Shown: piece after piece, positions 1-7,183 of the stretch
How the letters are laid out: each line of letters begins with the position of its first letter
How positions within the stretch are numbered: the first letter of the stretch is position 1
Origin: an uncultured Porphyromonadaceae bacterium
Lineage (GTDB): Bacteria; Bacteroidota; Bacteroidia; Bacteroidales; Coprobacteraceae
Direction of reading: 5' to 3'
NCBI GenBank assembly: GCA_900545915.1
Contig: URAV01000039.1
Location: forward strand, 1 to 31,893
Length of the DNA stretch: 31,893 bases
The notes under the pieces: model-generated
Database searches by the model: none
What the model saw: the letters and a program-made list of their open reading frames with translations, nothing else
Told to the model about the DNA's origin: nothing
Translations under genes and position numbers: made by a program

Positions 1-236
1 GTCAGAAAAATGACCGGCATATTGTGATGTTCACGGATCCTGCTAAGCGTCTGGATCCCGTCCATTTCCGGCATCATGATGTCCAGCAGTACCAGATGGA
101 TCTCATTGCTTTCCACGGTTTCCAGAGCCTGCCTGCCGTTATACGCTTCAAACAGCTGATATTCATCACCTGTCAGATATATTTTCAGTGCCGATACGAT
201 ATCAGGTTCATCATCACAGATCAATATGTTATACAT
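1..236 (-). CDS. Response regulator, receiver domain, 3' end cut by window edge
   Basis: Only the first 78 residues are present and the frame runs off the left edge. They form a CheY-like receiver: acidic pair D8-D9, the phosphoacceptor D52 in the motif LLDIMMPEMDG, and the start of beta-4 (MPVIFL). The start MYNILICDDEPDIVSALKIY is typical of the OmpR/PhoB-class (VanR-like) regulators of Lachnospiraceae and other Clostridia. A strong ribosome site, GGAGGTGGAAGAGGA, directly precedes the ATG, whereas no neighbouring gene has one. Leucine is nearly always CTG, unlike the TTG/TTA/CTT use to the right. G+C of positions 1-240 is 45% (108 of 240 counted) against 41% in 361-600. The receiver fold is certain. 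The foreign origin is an inference, and an assembly chimera is an equal alternative. Confidence 0.85.
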   Translation of the reverse strand, partial: MYNILICDDEPDIVSALKIYLTGDEYQLFEAYNGRQALETVESNEIHLVLLDIMMPEMDGIQTLSRIREHHNMPVIFL

Positions 237-297
237 TCCTCTTCCACCTCCACTGTTATTATGCCACAGGAATCCTTAAGAAAAAATCCAGTGAGCG

Positions 298-315
298 TTT
301 AAGATTTATTTAAAA
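298..315. promoter_or_regulatory. Possible OmpR-type direct repeat upstream of the response regulator
   Basis: Two six-base units, TTTAAG and TTTAAA, are spaced 11 bp start to start, the helical period used by OmpR/PhoB regulators. They lie about 60 bp upstream of the response regulator start. A further CTTAAG lies at about 275-280. This suggests autoregulation, but no binding data are available and the region is AT-rich. Confidence 0.3.
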
Positions 316-316
316 A

Positions 317-350
317 GAGGGAGCAGCCACCTGTAACTGCTCCCTGCCTC
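317..350 (-). terminator. Intrinsic terminator after the DUF4834 gene
   Basis: Arms GGGAGCAG and CTGCTCCC enclose a loop of about 10 nt. Read on the minus strand, the hairpin is followed by TCTTTTTAAAT. It lies directly 3' of the DUF4834 stop and would end the psd-pssA-DUF4834 transcript. It also marks the leftmost sequence that clearly belongs with the Bacteroidales genes. Confidence 0.75.
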
Positions 351-356
351 TTATTT

Positions 357-695
357 CTATTCTTTTTCCGTATCATCCGTCTGCTGTTTTTCCTCTTTTT
401 TAGACAGCTTCAGTTTGTCATGCAGAAGATGATCCAGTTCTTCCTGATGTTCTTCTTTTATTTCTTCAAACTCGACATATTCGCCGTCTGTTTTGTCGAA
501 TATTTTTTCTCTTCTTTTTTGGTAAGTGTACCATTTCGTTGAACTGCGTCCGTCCTGCCGATTGCCGGAGTTTCTTGTCGTATCGGAGTTACGTCGTGTA
601 TTTCCGAAAAGGACACGTATTATCGTACCGATAAAACCTAATCCTAAAATAAGGATAAAGATGAATATAAATAGGAGACTATAGATAAAAATCAT
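357..695 (-). CDS. DUF4834 family small membrane protein
   Basis: The product is 112 residues. It starts with one strong hydrophobic segment (about residues 2-28, rich in I, F and L), then a basic Ser/Asn/Arg-rich linker, a YTYQKRREKIF patch, and a highly charged C-terminus (residues about 70-112) rich in E, D and K. This layout matches the DUF4834 family, which is confined to Bacteroidota and often follows the phospholipid genes psd and pssA, as here. No biochemical function is known to me. It is likely a single-pass inner-membrane protein with a cytoplasmic charged tail. The gap to pssA is about 60 bp and contains a small hairpin, so read-through from pssA may be partial. No residue looks catalytic. 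Confidence 0.75.
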   Translation of the reverse strand: MIFIYSLLFIFIFILILGLGFIGTIIRVLFGNTRRNSDTTRNSGNRQDGRSSTKWYTYQKRREKIFDKTDGEYVEFEEIKEEHQEELDHLLHDKLKLSKKEEKQQTDDTEKE

Positions 696-730
696 AATTG
701 AGAATATTTTGTGTGCATCGATTATATTTT

Positions 731-754
731 AACAAAAACCGTTCCGTTTTTGTT
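731..754 (-). terminator. Small hairpin between pssA and the DUF4834 gene
   Basis: A perfect 9-bp inverted repeat (AACAAAAAC / GTTTTTGTT) with a 6-nt loop lies in the 60-bp gap. On the minus strand the second arm is itself T-rich. It could attenuate transcription into the DUF4834 gene or cap the pssA message. The stem has little G+C, so strong termination is doubtful. Confidence 0.4.
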
Positions 755-755
755 T

Positions 756-1445
756 TCACAGTTTTATATTAATAACTGATAAAACGATGTAAAGTACAAT
801 AGCTGCGGCAAATCCGCCGAATCCGAATAATGTAATAAAAACTATTGCTCCTAATAAAAGAATGTACCGTATGTAGTTGTTGTGTAATGAAAAGTCTTTG
901 AATTTTAGAGAAAACATTGGCAATTCGGAGACCAATAAATAGGAAAAAATTAGAATCAAACAACCTAATACATAAATATTGAATCCGTTTTCAAGTCCCC
1001 AGAAGCAAACTCCGATCCAGAAAAGCGCATCAGCCGGAACCGGTAATCCGATGAAAGACGTAGTTTGACGTGTATCGATATTAAATTTGGCCAGTCTCAG
1101 ACCGGAGAAAATAGGTATTAAGAATGCCAAATAAGGAAAGTATGTTTGAATAAACATCGGATGTTCGGTAGTAATTAATTGTTGGGTAAAAGAAAATATC
1201 AATATGCCGGGTGCCATGCCGAAACTAATCAGGTCTGCTAAAGAATCCAACTCTTTTCCCATAGGAGAATAGGCATTTAATAAACGGGCGGCAAATCCGT
1301 CCATAAAGTCGAACAGTGCAGCCAAACAGATAAATAGAGCCGATATTTCGAAGTCTGTTTTAAATGCGAAAAGACAAGCAAAACATCCTGATAGTAAATT
1401 CAGACATGTAATTGTATTGGGTATGTGGGCTATAATTTTTTTCAT
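756..1445 (-). CDS. pssA: CDP-diacylglycerol--serine O-phosphatidyltransferase
   Basis: This enzyme condenses CDP-diacylglycerol with L-serine to give phosphatidylserine, the substrate of the decarboxylase encoded just upstream. The CDP-alcohol phosphotransferase signature is complete: D49-G50-x2-A53-R54-x8-G63-x3-D67-x3-D71. About six to eight hydrophobic segments follow, as expected for the membrane-embedded type II (Bacillus-like) enzyme. The reading frame extends 14 codons further upstream, but the ATG at 1445 (MKKIIAHIPNTITCLN) matches the normal family start and gives 229 residues. It follows psd by 44 bp on the same strand, so the two form a phosphatidylethanolamine operon. Confidence 0.93.
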   Translation of the reverse strand: MKKIIAHIPNTITCLNLLSGCFACLFAFKTDFEISALFICLAALFDFMDGFAARLLNAYSPMGKELDSLADLISFGMAPGILIFSFTQQLITTEHPMFIQTYFPYLAFLIPIFSGLRLAKFNIDTRQTTSFIGLPVPADALFWIGVCFWGLENGFNIYVLGCLILIFSYLLVSELPMFSLKFKDFSLHNNYIRYILLLGAIVFITLFGFGGFAAAIVLYIVLSVINIKL

Positions 1446-1489
1446 AATGATGTCGTTTAGGCATTGTCTTCTCCTATTTTTCGACAAAG

Positions 1490-2152
1490 CTATAATTTGG
1501 CGATTTGAGTTATATTCCCTGTCGTTTTGTCATTTAATTTGACAAGAACCTCTGTTCCTAAAGGGAGAAATACATCTACTCGGGAACCGAATTTTATGAA
1601 ACCCATGTGTTCGTTTATATGACATTTATCTCCGACCTCAGCATAGGTGACAATGCGCCGTGCCATAGCTCCGGCAATTTGACGCATAAGAATTTCTTCA
1701 CCTTTATCTGTTTTGATAACTACCGTAGAACGTTCGTTTTCTGTACTTGATTTGGGAAGATATGCTGCCATAAAACGTCCGTTTTGGTGGCTGACATGAG
1801 TTACCGTTCCGTTTACCGGAAACCAGTTGGCATGTACGTTGAATATACTCATAAAAATAGATACCTGAATTCTTTTATCATGGAAATATTCATTTTCCAT
1901 CACTTCTTCTACAGCTACGATTGTACCGTCGGCAGGGGCTACGATGCTGTTTTCTATATCTCCCTTATAGTGTCTTTTAGGAGATCTGAAAAAATTGAGT
2001 ACCAATAAAAAAAATATGATCGAAATTACAAGAAAAGGAATAGAAACATAATGTATGTTTATAAAATAGTGAATGAGGCTATTCAGTATCAGTAAGATAA
2101 TACATAATATAATAAGTATGTTTCGTCCTTCCTGATGTATTTTCATTTTCAT
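1490..2152 (-). CDS. psd: Phosphatidylserine decarboxylase proenzyme
   Basis: The enzyme decarboxylates phosphatidylserine to phosphatidylethanolamine at the inner membrane. The 220-residue form has N-terminal hydrophobic segments (about 10-55), the conserved APADG motif, and near the C-terminus FGSR. There the Gly-Ser bond self-cleaves to leave a pyruvoyl group on S190. This places it in the short subclass of decarboxylases. The open frame reaches 2209, but a good promoter lies inside that extension (2180-2211), so the ATG at 2152 (MKMKIHQEG) is chosen. It is the first gene of the psd-pssA-DUF4834 unit and is divergent from the pseudouridine synthase gene, with a repeat copy in between. Confidence 0.93.
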   Translation of the reverse strand: MKMKIHQEGRNILIILCIILLILNSLIHYFINIHYVSIPFLVISIIFFLLVLNFFRSPKRHYKGDIENSIVAPADGTIVAVEEVMENEYFHDKRIQVSIFMSIFNVHANWFPVNGTVTHVSHQNGRFMAAYLPKSSTENERSTVVIKTDKGEEILMRQIAGAMARRIVTYAEVGDKCHINEHMGFIKFGSRVDVFLPLGTEVLVKLNDKTTGNITQIAKL

Positions 2153-2179
2153 AATATCGCAACGTAAAAATTTATCATG

Positions 2180-2211
2180 CAAAAGTAATGACATTTTATG
2201 GAATAGCAAAA
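2180..2211 (-). promoter_or_regulatory. Bacteroidota-type promoter of the psd operon
   Basis: On the minus strand, TTTTG is followed by 19 bp and TACTTTTG, matching the TTTG-N19-TAnnTTTG consensus. The predicted start is near 2172, about 20 bases before the chosen psd ATG. It argues against the longer ORF starting at 2209. Confidence 0.7.
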
Positions 2212-2241
2212 GAACTCTTTTAAAATCTTATAGACTGTTTA

Positions 2242-2447
2242 AGAGCCTGTCTTGATTTTCTGATAAATTTTATCTTCAAGGCTTGTTTAAATTTTTCATT
2301 GAGGAATATTATCGAGTTATCTTTGCGTTTTTTTCCGGACTGTTTCCCCGTTTTCGTTCGTTAGACCGCTATCTTCTTTATAAAAACAGAAAGACATCTT
2401 CTAAAGAAATTCTTAAATCAGACCCGAGCAAAATTCAGATAGGCTCT
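2242..2447 (+). repeat. Dispersed inverted-repeat element, copy 1
   Basis: The core, 2280-2447, runs from GGCTTGTTTAAATTTTT to AAAATTCAGATAGGCTCT. It shares with the other copies the AATATTATC block, TTTTTTTCCGG, CCCCGTTTTCGTTCGTTAGA and CAGACCCGAGCAAAATTCAG. A second left-end-like piece, AGAGCCTGTCTTGATTTT, starts at 2242. This suggests a nested or duplicated end. The element fills the space between the divergent psd and pseudouridine synthase genes. A 65-codon frame inside it is not a gene. Confidence 0.75.
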
Positions 2448-2510
2448 CAGACTTTTTCAATATCTTTTCTGAATTTATGAAATATACCCTGTAAAATATT
2501 ACCGAATGTC

Positions 2511-2518
2511 TATCTTTG
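2511..2518 (+). promoter_or_regulatory. -7 element of the pseudouridine synthase gene
   Basis: TATCTTTG is a perfect TAnnTTTG match 26 bases before the ATG at 2545. The -33 region (CCTG near 2488) is weak. Confidence 0.5.
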
Positions 2519-2544
2519 TAACTTAAAATAAAAAGAATGCTTAC

Positions 2545-3474
2545 ATGAGACAAACTCGTAACAATAGAAAAAGCAATAAAGGACATGATCAGGCAAGTTC
2601 GATAAAGACATATTCGGTGCAGGAAGGTCCTGTCAAGTTATTAGACTATCTGTTTATGTTGTTTCCTGAAAAGAGTAAGACCACCGTAAAATCTCTTTTG
2701 TCCCATCGTCAGGTTGCAATAAATAATATTCCTACGACACAATTCGATGATCTTTTGCATCCCGGTGATGAATTAGCGATAAATTTTGAAAGGGGATTCA
2801 GAATATTTAAACATACTCGTCTACGCATTGTGTATGAAGACGAATTTTTGATTGTCATAGATAAGGGATACGGGCTTCTTTCGATGTCGACAGATCGTAT
2901 TAAGGAAAAAACAGCCTATCATATACTTAGTGATTATGTGAAAGCAGATAACCCTGCCGGCAGAATATTCATTATCCATCGGCTCGACCGAGATACTTCC
3001 GGATTGATGATGTTTGCCAAAAGTCAACAAATTCAGGAAACTATGCAACGATCTTGGAATGATATGGTGCTGGACCGACGTTATGTTGCAGTTGTGGAAG
3101 GTGCTTTCGATAAAGATAAAGGAGAGGTATCTTCTTATCTTGCCGAAAATGCCGCTTATGAGGTTTATTCTACTCAGGATAAAGAAGAAGGGCAATATGC
3201 ACTTACCCGTTATGAGGTGCTCAAAAGCAATGGAAAATTTTCTTTAGTAGAATTGCAATTGGCCACCGGACGGAAAAATCAGATTCGGGTACACATGAAA
3301 GATCTGGGGCACAGTATCATCGGAGATAAAAAATACGGAGCTACATGTAATCCTTTAGGGCGTTTGGCTCTTCATGCTTCTCGTTTGAGGTTTGTTCATC
3401 CCGTAACGAGAAGAGACATGTTTTTTGAAACGCCGATTCCCGCTAAATTCAGGTATATTGTAAAAGACCGATGA
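2545..3474 (+). CDS. RluA-family pseudouridine synthase
   Basis: This enzyme isomerises uridine to pseudouridine in RNA, most likely 23S rRNA or tRNA. The 309-residue protein has a basic Asn/Lys-rich N-terminus, an S4 RNA-binding domain (about residues 30-82) and an RluA-type catalytic domain (about 95-305). The signature HRLDRDTSG (145-153) contains catalytic D148. Later blocks include ATGRKNQIRVH and GDKKYG, both typical of the family. Several RluA-like paralogues occur in Bacteroidales genomes, so the exact target base and a gene symbol cannot be set from sequence alone. It is a monocistronic plus-strand gene with its own -7 element. Confidence 0.9.
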   Translation: MRQTRNNRKSNKGHDQASSIKTYSVQEGPVKLLDYLFMLFPEKSKTTVKSLLSHRQVAINNIPTTQFDDLLHPGDELAINFERGFRIFKHTRLRIVYEDEFLIVIDKGYGLLSMSTDRIKEKTAYHILSDYVKADNPAGRIFIIHRLDRDTSGLMMFAKSQQIQETMQRSWNDMVLDRRYVAVVEGAFDKDKGEVSSYLAENAAYEVYSTQDKEEGQYALTRYEVLKSNGKFSLVELQLATGRKNQIRVHMKDLGHSIIGDKKYGATCNPLGRLALHASRLRFVHPVTRRDMFFETPIPAKFRYIVKDR

Positions 3475-3652
3475 AAAAGATCCGGGTAAGAGGCTCGTTT
3501 TGAGAATACTTTTCGTTCGCTACTTTTTAATAACACAAATAATCTTATTAACTTTGCGTACTTTTTTATTAAAGTACGGTTTTATGGTCATTTGTTTTTA
3601 TTATTTTATGACGTTGAGAAAATAAATTATATAAGCAGCAAGGTGAATTTTC

Positions 3653-3683
3653 TTTACCTGACCAGTAAAATTTGTAACCTTTG
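3653..3683 (+). promoter_or_regulatory. Candidate proximal promoter of pheT
   Basis: TTTA, 19 bp and AACCTTTG (one mismatch to TAnnTTTG) lie 31 bases before the pheT ATG. A perfect -7 match, TAACTTTG, also lies at 3549-3556, next to the inverted repeat GTACTTT/AAAGTAC (3558-3577). Use of that distal site would give a leader of about 150 nt. Confidence 0.4.
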
Positions 3684-3713
3684 TCCTGCTGAACCTTTAA
3701 AATTATATACAAA

Positions 3714-6182
3714 ATGAATATTTCGTATAATTGGCTGAAAGATTATTTGAATATCTCGCAGACTCCGGAAGAAGTTGCAGCTGCCCTTACCTCGATAGGT
3801 CTCGAAACGGGTGGAGTGGAAGAGGTACAAACGATAAAAGGTGGATTGGAAGGTCTGGTAATCGGTAAAGTGTTGACTTGTATAGATCATCCTAACTCTG
3901 ACCATCTCCATATAACTACTGTCGATTTGGGTAACGGTGAACCTGTGCAAATTGTTTGCGGAGCTCCTAATGTTGCGGCAGGTCAACATGTCGTTGTCGC
4001 AACTGTCGGTACAGTACTTTATTCGGGAGACGAAACATTCACGATTAAGAAATCAAAAATACGCGGAGAAGAATCTTTCGGCATGATTTGTGCCGAAGAT
4101 GAGATCGGGATCGGCGATAGTCACGAAGGAATTATCGTATTGCCCGATACGGTCTCTCCCGGTACATTAGCTAAAGATTATTATAACGTAAAAAGTGATT
4201 ATGTATTAGAAGTCGATATAACCCCGAATCGTGTCGATGCCGCTTCTCATTATGGTGTAGCTCGTGATTTGGCGGCTTATTTAAAGCAAAACGGGTATGA
4301 TGCCGTCTTGAGACGTCCTTCCGTAGAGGCATTTGCTGTCGATGATAAAAACGGAGAAGCCATATCGGTATCGGTCGAAAATACTGAGGCCTGCCCTCGT
4401 TATTGCGGAATTACGGTGCGAGGTGTAAAAGTGGCGGAGAGTCCCGAGTGGTTGCAACAACGTTTGTTGGCAATAGGTTTACGGCCTATCAATAATGTTG
4501 TAGATATTACCAATTTTTTGTTGCATGAAACCGGACAACCTTTACATTGTTTCGATCTGAATCATATCGAGGGAGGAAAGGTTATTGTCAAAACGCTTCC
4601 GGAGGGGACTAAATTTGTAACTCTGGATGGTGTTGAACGTTCTTTGTCAGATCGAGATCTGATGATTTGTAATGAAAAAGAAGGAATGTGTATTGCCGGA
4701 GTGTTTGGCGGATTGAAATCGGGTGTAACTGAACAGACTACGGACGTATTTCTCGAATCGGCATATTTCAGTCCGATGTGGGTACGTAAGACGGCACGTC
4801 GTCATGGGCTTAATACCGACTCCTCATTCCGTTTTGAAAGAGGTGCTGATCCTAATAATTTAGTCTATGTACTTAAACGTGCGGCGTTATTGGTGAAAGA
4901 GTTGGCCGGAGGAAAGATAACGGGAGAAATCGTAGATGTGTATCCGAACAAAATCGATAATTTCAGGGTAGAACTCAGCTATGACCGTTTGAACAGTCTT
5001 GTCGGTAAGGTAATTCCTCAAGATATGGTAAAAAGTATTCTCTCCAGCCTTGAAATTGAAATCTTAGACGAAAAAGACGGAGTTCTGACATTGAGTGTCC
5101 CTACTTATCGAGTAGATGTTCAAAGAGATGTCGATGTTATAGAGGACATTCTCCGTATATATGGATATAATAATGTCGAATTTACAGATTCTGTACATTC
5201 TAATCTTTCATACAAAACGATAACAGATGAGAATCATCGGTTGTATAATTTGATTGCAGAACAGTTGACCGGATGCGGATTCAATGAAATCATGAATAAT
5301 TCTTTGACAAAAAGTGCGTATTATGCCTCTTTGACGACTTATCCTGAAAAGAACTGTGTTCCGCTTCTTAATCCGCTGAGTAATGACCTCAATGTTATGA
5401 GACAAACTTTACTTTTCGGAGGATTGGAAAGTTTGGCTTATAATATCAACCGTCGGCATCCTGATTTGAAGTTCTACGAATTCGGAAATTGTTATTGTTA
5501 TGATGCGGATGCCGATACGTCGAAAAATGTATTGGCCTCTTATTCGGAGGCACAACATCTCGGCTTATGGATTACGGGTAATCGTGTATCGGGAAGTTGG
5601 GCTCATCCGGATGAAAAATCTTCGGTATTCGAGCTGAAAGGGTATGTAGAAAATATCTTTGCCCGTTTGGGTGTGGATATGAAGAAATTACAATTTTCTC
5701 AGATTTCAGACGATATATTTGATGTTGCGTTGGTTTATACGATGCGGAACGGAGGAAAAATTCTTGCGAAGTTCGGATTGGTCTCAAAAAAAATATTGAA
5801 GTCATTCGATATCGAAACTGAGGTATCTTATGCTGAAATGAATTGGACTCTCCTTGTAAAAGAAGCCGTAAAAAATAAAGTCACGTTTAGTGAAATTTCT
5901 AAATTCCCTCCCGTGAAACGGGATTTAGCGTTATTGGTCGATACTTCCGTACAGTTTGCCGAAATAGAGAAGGTTGCTTATGACACTGAACGTAAGTTAT
6001 TGAAAGATGTCTACCTCTTCGATGTTTATGAAGGAAAGAATCTGGAATCGGGGAAAAAGTCTTATGCAGTTTCATTCATTTTGCAGGATGAAACCAAGAC
6101 CCTGAATGATAAGCAAATCGAATCGATAATGAACCGGATTATTGGTAATTTGCAACAGAAGCTTAATGCTAAACTCAGATAA
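3714..6182 (+). CDS. pheT: Phenylalanine--tRNA ligase beta subunit
   Basis: This is the large subunit of the heterotetrameric enzyme that charges tRNA-Phe. The 822-residue length is normal for the bacterial beta chain. Visible in order are the N-terminal domain (MNISYNWLKDYL), an EMAP/OB tRNA-binding domain (about 40-150, with CGAPNV), the B3/B4 editing domain (about 210-390, with RFERGADP near its end), the B5 domain (about 400-480), the catalytic-like core and a C-terminal FDX-ACB anticodon-binding domain (about 730-822, starting FPPVKRDLALLVD). pheS is not adjacent, which is common in Bacteroidota. yebC follows 37 bp downstream and could be co-transcribed. No frameshift or truncation is seen. 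Confidence 0.97.
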   Translation: MNISYNWLKDYLNISQTPEEVAAALTSIGLETGGVEEVQTIKGGLEGLVIGKVLTCIDHPNSDHLHITTVDLGNGEPVQIVCGAPNVAAGQHVVVATVGTVLYSGDETFTIKKSKIRGEESFGMICAEDEIGIGDSHEGIIVLPDTVSPGTLAKDYYNVKSDYVLEVDITPNRVDAASHYGVARDLAAYLKQNGYDAVLRRPSVEAFAVDDKNGEAISVSVENTEACPRYCGITVRGVKVAESPEWLQQRLLAIGLRPINNVVDITNFLLHETGQPLHCFDLNHIEGGKVIVKTLPEGTKFVTLDGVERSLSDRDLMICNEKEGMCIAGVFGGLKSGVTEQTTDVFLESAYFSPMWVRKTARRHGLNTDSSFRFERGADPNNLVYVLKRAALLVKELAGGKITGEIVDVYPNKIDNFRVELSYDRLNSLVGKVIPQDMVKSILSSLEIEILDEKDGVLTLSVPTYRVDVQRDVDVIEDILRIYGYNNVEFTDSVHSNLSYKTITDENHRLYNLIAEQLTGCGFNEIMNNSLTKSAYYASLTTYPEKNCVPLLNPLSNDLNVMRQTLLFGGLESLAYNINRRHPDLKFYEFGNCYCYDADADTSKNVLASYSEAQHLGLWITGNRVSGSWAHPDEKSSVFELKGYVENIFARLGVDMKKLQFSQISDDIFDVALVYTMRNGGKILAKFGLVSKKILKSFDIETEVSYAEMNWTLLVKEAVKNKVTFSEISKFPPVKRDLALLVDTSVQFAEIEKVAYDTERKLLKDVYLFDVYEGKNLESGKKSYAVSFILQDETKTLNDKQIESIMNRIIGNLQQKLNAKLR

Positions 6183-6219
6183 TTGTTTATATAAATAAGA
6201 AATATAAGAATAAAATACA

Positions 6220-6948
6220 ATGGGAAGAGCGTTTGAATATCGTAAAGCCAGAAAGTTAAAGCGCTGGGGAAACATGGCGCGTACATTTACAAAATTAGGT
6301 AAAGAAATTTCGATTGCCGTGAAGGCCAGCGGTCCTGATCCCGATGCTAATCCGCGTTTGCGTGTTCTTATGCAAAATGCTAAGGCTGCCAATATGCCGA
6401 AAGAAAATGTAGAACGTGCAATTAAAAAGGCGACATCAAAAGATGAGGGCGATTATAAAGAAATCGTTTATGAAGGATACGGACCTTTCGGTATCGCTAT
6501 TGTAGTAGAGACTGCGACAGATAATCCTACCCGTACCGTTGCCAATGTGCGTAGTTATTTTAATAAATTCGGCGGATCGTTAGGAACCAGTGGTAGTTTA
6601 TCTTTCCTTTTCGATCATAAGAGCGTGTTTAAGATTAAGGCTAAGGAAGGAGTTTCTCTTGAAGATCTTGAACTTGAACTTATTGATTATGGAGTAGATG
6701 AACTTGAGGCCGACGGGGAAGAGATTGTATTATACGGAGAGTTCGAATCGTTCAGCAACATTCAGAAATACCTTGAAGAAAATGGATTTGAGATAGAAAG
6801 TGCTGAGTTTGAACGCATTCCGAATGATACTAAAGAAGTGACGGAAGAGCAGCGTGCTTCTATTGAAAAACTTCTTGAAAAGTTTGAAGATGATGAAGAC
6901 GTACAAAACGTTTTTCATAATATGAAAGAAGCTGACGACGAGGAATAA
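6220..6948 (+). CDS. yebC: YebC/PmpR family regulator or translation factor
   Basis: The 242-residue protein begins MGRAFEYRKARKLKRWGNMA, a Bacteroidota variant of the family's conserved start, followed by the hallmark segments DPDANPRLR, NMPKENVERAIKKA and the YEGYGPFGIAIVVE block. YebC proteins are known both as DNA-binding regulators (PmpR) and, from more recent work, as factors that help ribosomes through difficult proline stretches, so the role here is left open. The C-terminus (about 205-242) is very acidic. The gene follows pheT closely and ends before a strong symmetrical terminator, consistent with a pheT-yebC transcription unit. Confidence 0.93.
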   Translation: MGRAFEYRKARKLKRWGNMARTFTKLGKEISIAVKASGPDPDANPRLRVLMQNAKAANMPKENVERAIKKATSKDEGDYKEIVYEGYGPFGIAIVVETATDNPTRTVANVRSYFNKFGGSLGTSGSLSFLFDHKSVFKIKAKEGVSLEDLELELIDYGVDELEADGEEIVLYGEFESFSNIQKYLEENGFEIESAEFERIPNDTKEVTEEQRASIEKLLEKFEDDEDVQNVFHNMKEADDEE

Positions 6949-6964
6949 TATCTTTTAGGCATAG

Positions 6965-7004
6965 GACATAAAAAGAGATCTTTTTAAAGATCTCTTTTTA
7001 TGTC
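6965..7004. terminator. Perfect 40-nt palindrome, terminator after yebC
   Basis: Two 19-base arms (starting GACATAAAAAGAG) flank only two unpaired bases. The arm is A-rich on its 5' side and T-rich on its 3' side, so it works as an intrinsic terminator in both directions. It lies 17 bases after the yebC stop. Confidence 0.8.
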
Positions 7005-7021
7005 TTGAATAGTTCATTTAT

Positions 7022-7172
7022 AGCCTGTTTAAATTTTGCTCGGATCGGATTTGAGAGTTTCTTTCGAAAATGTTTTATTGCTTTTACAGTGATGATAGCA
7101 GACTATACGACAAGTGAAAACGAAAGAATGACCGGACAGTATTTTTATTGGAAAATTTAGTCGACCGGCTCT
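7022..7172 (-). repeat. Dispersed inverted-repeat element, copy 2
   Basis: On the minus strand it runs from AGAGCCGGTCGACTAAATTT to CGAGCAAAATTTAAACAGGC. It shares the internal blocks GTCATT, CGTTTTCACTTGTCG and CTGCTATCAT with copy 3 and CCGAGCAAAATT with copy 1. It lies between the yebC terminator and the 3' end of the convergent outer-membrane protein gene. Confidence 0.75.
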
Positions 7173-7183
7173 TTGACAGTTGC

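Noticed and set aside
2242..2447. CRISPR array or insertion sequence
   Set aside because: The repeats are far apart, not regularly spaced, and encode no transposase; they fit a small dispersed element instead.
2283..2480. 65-codon plus-strand frame
   Set aside because: It lies within repeat copy 1; its open frame does not continue in the other copies.
3475..3713. tRNA or T-box leader before pheT
   Set aside because: No cloverleaf, anticodon arm or T-box sequence could be found; only short inverted repeats are present.
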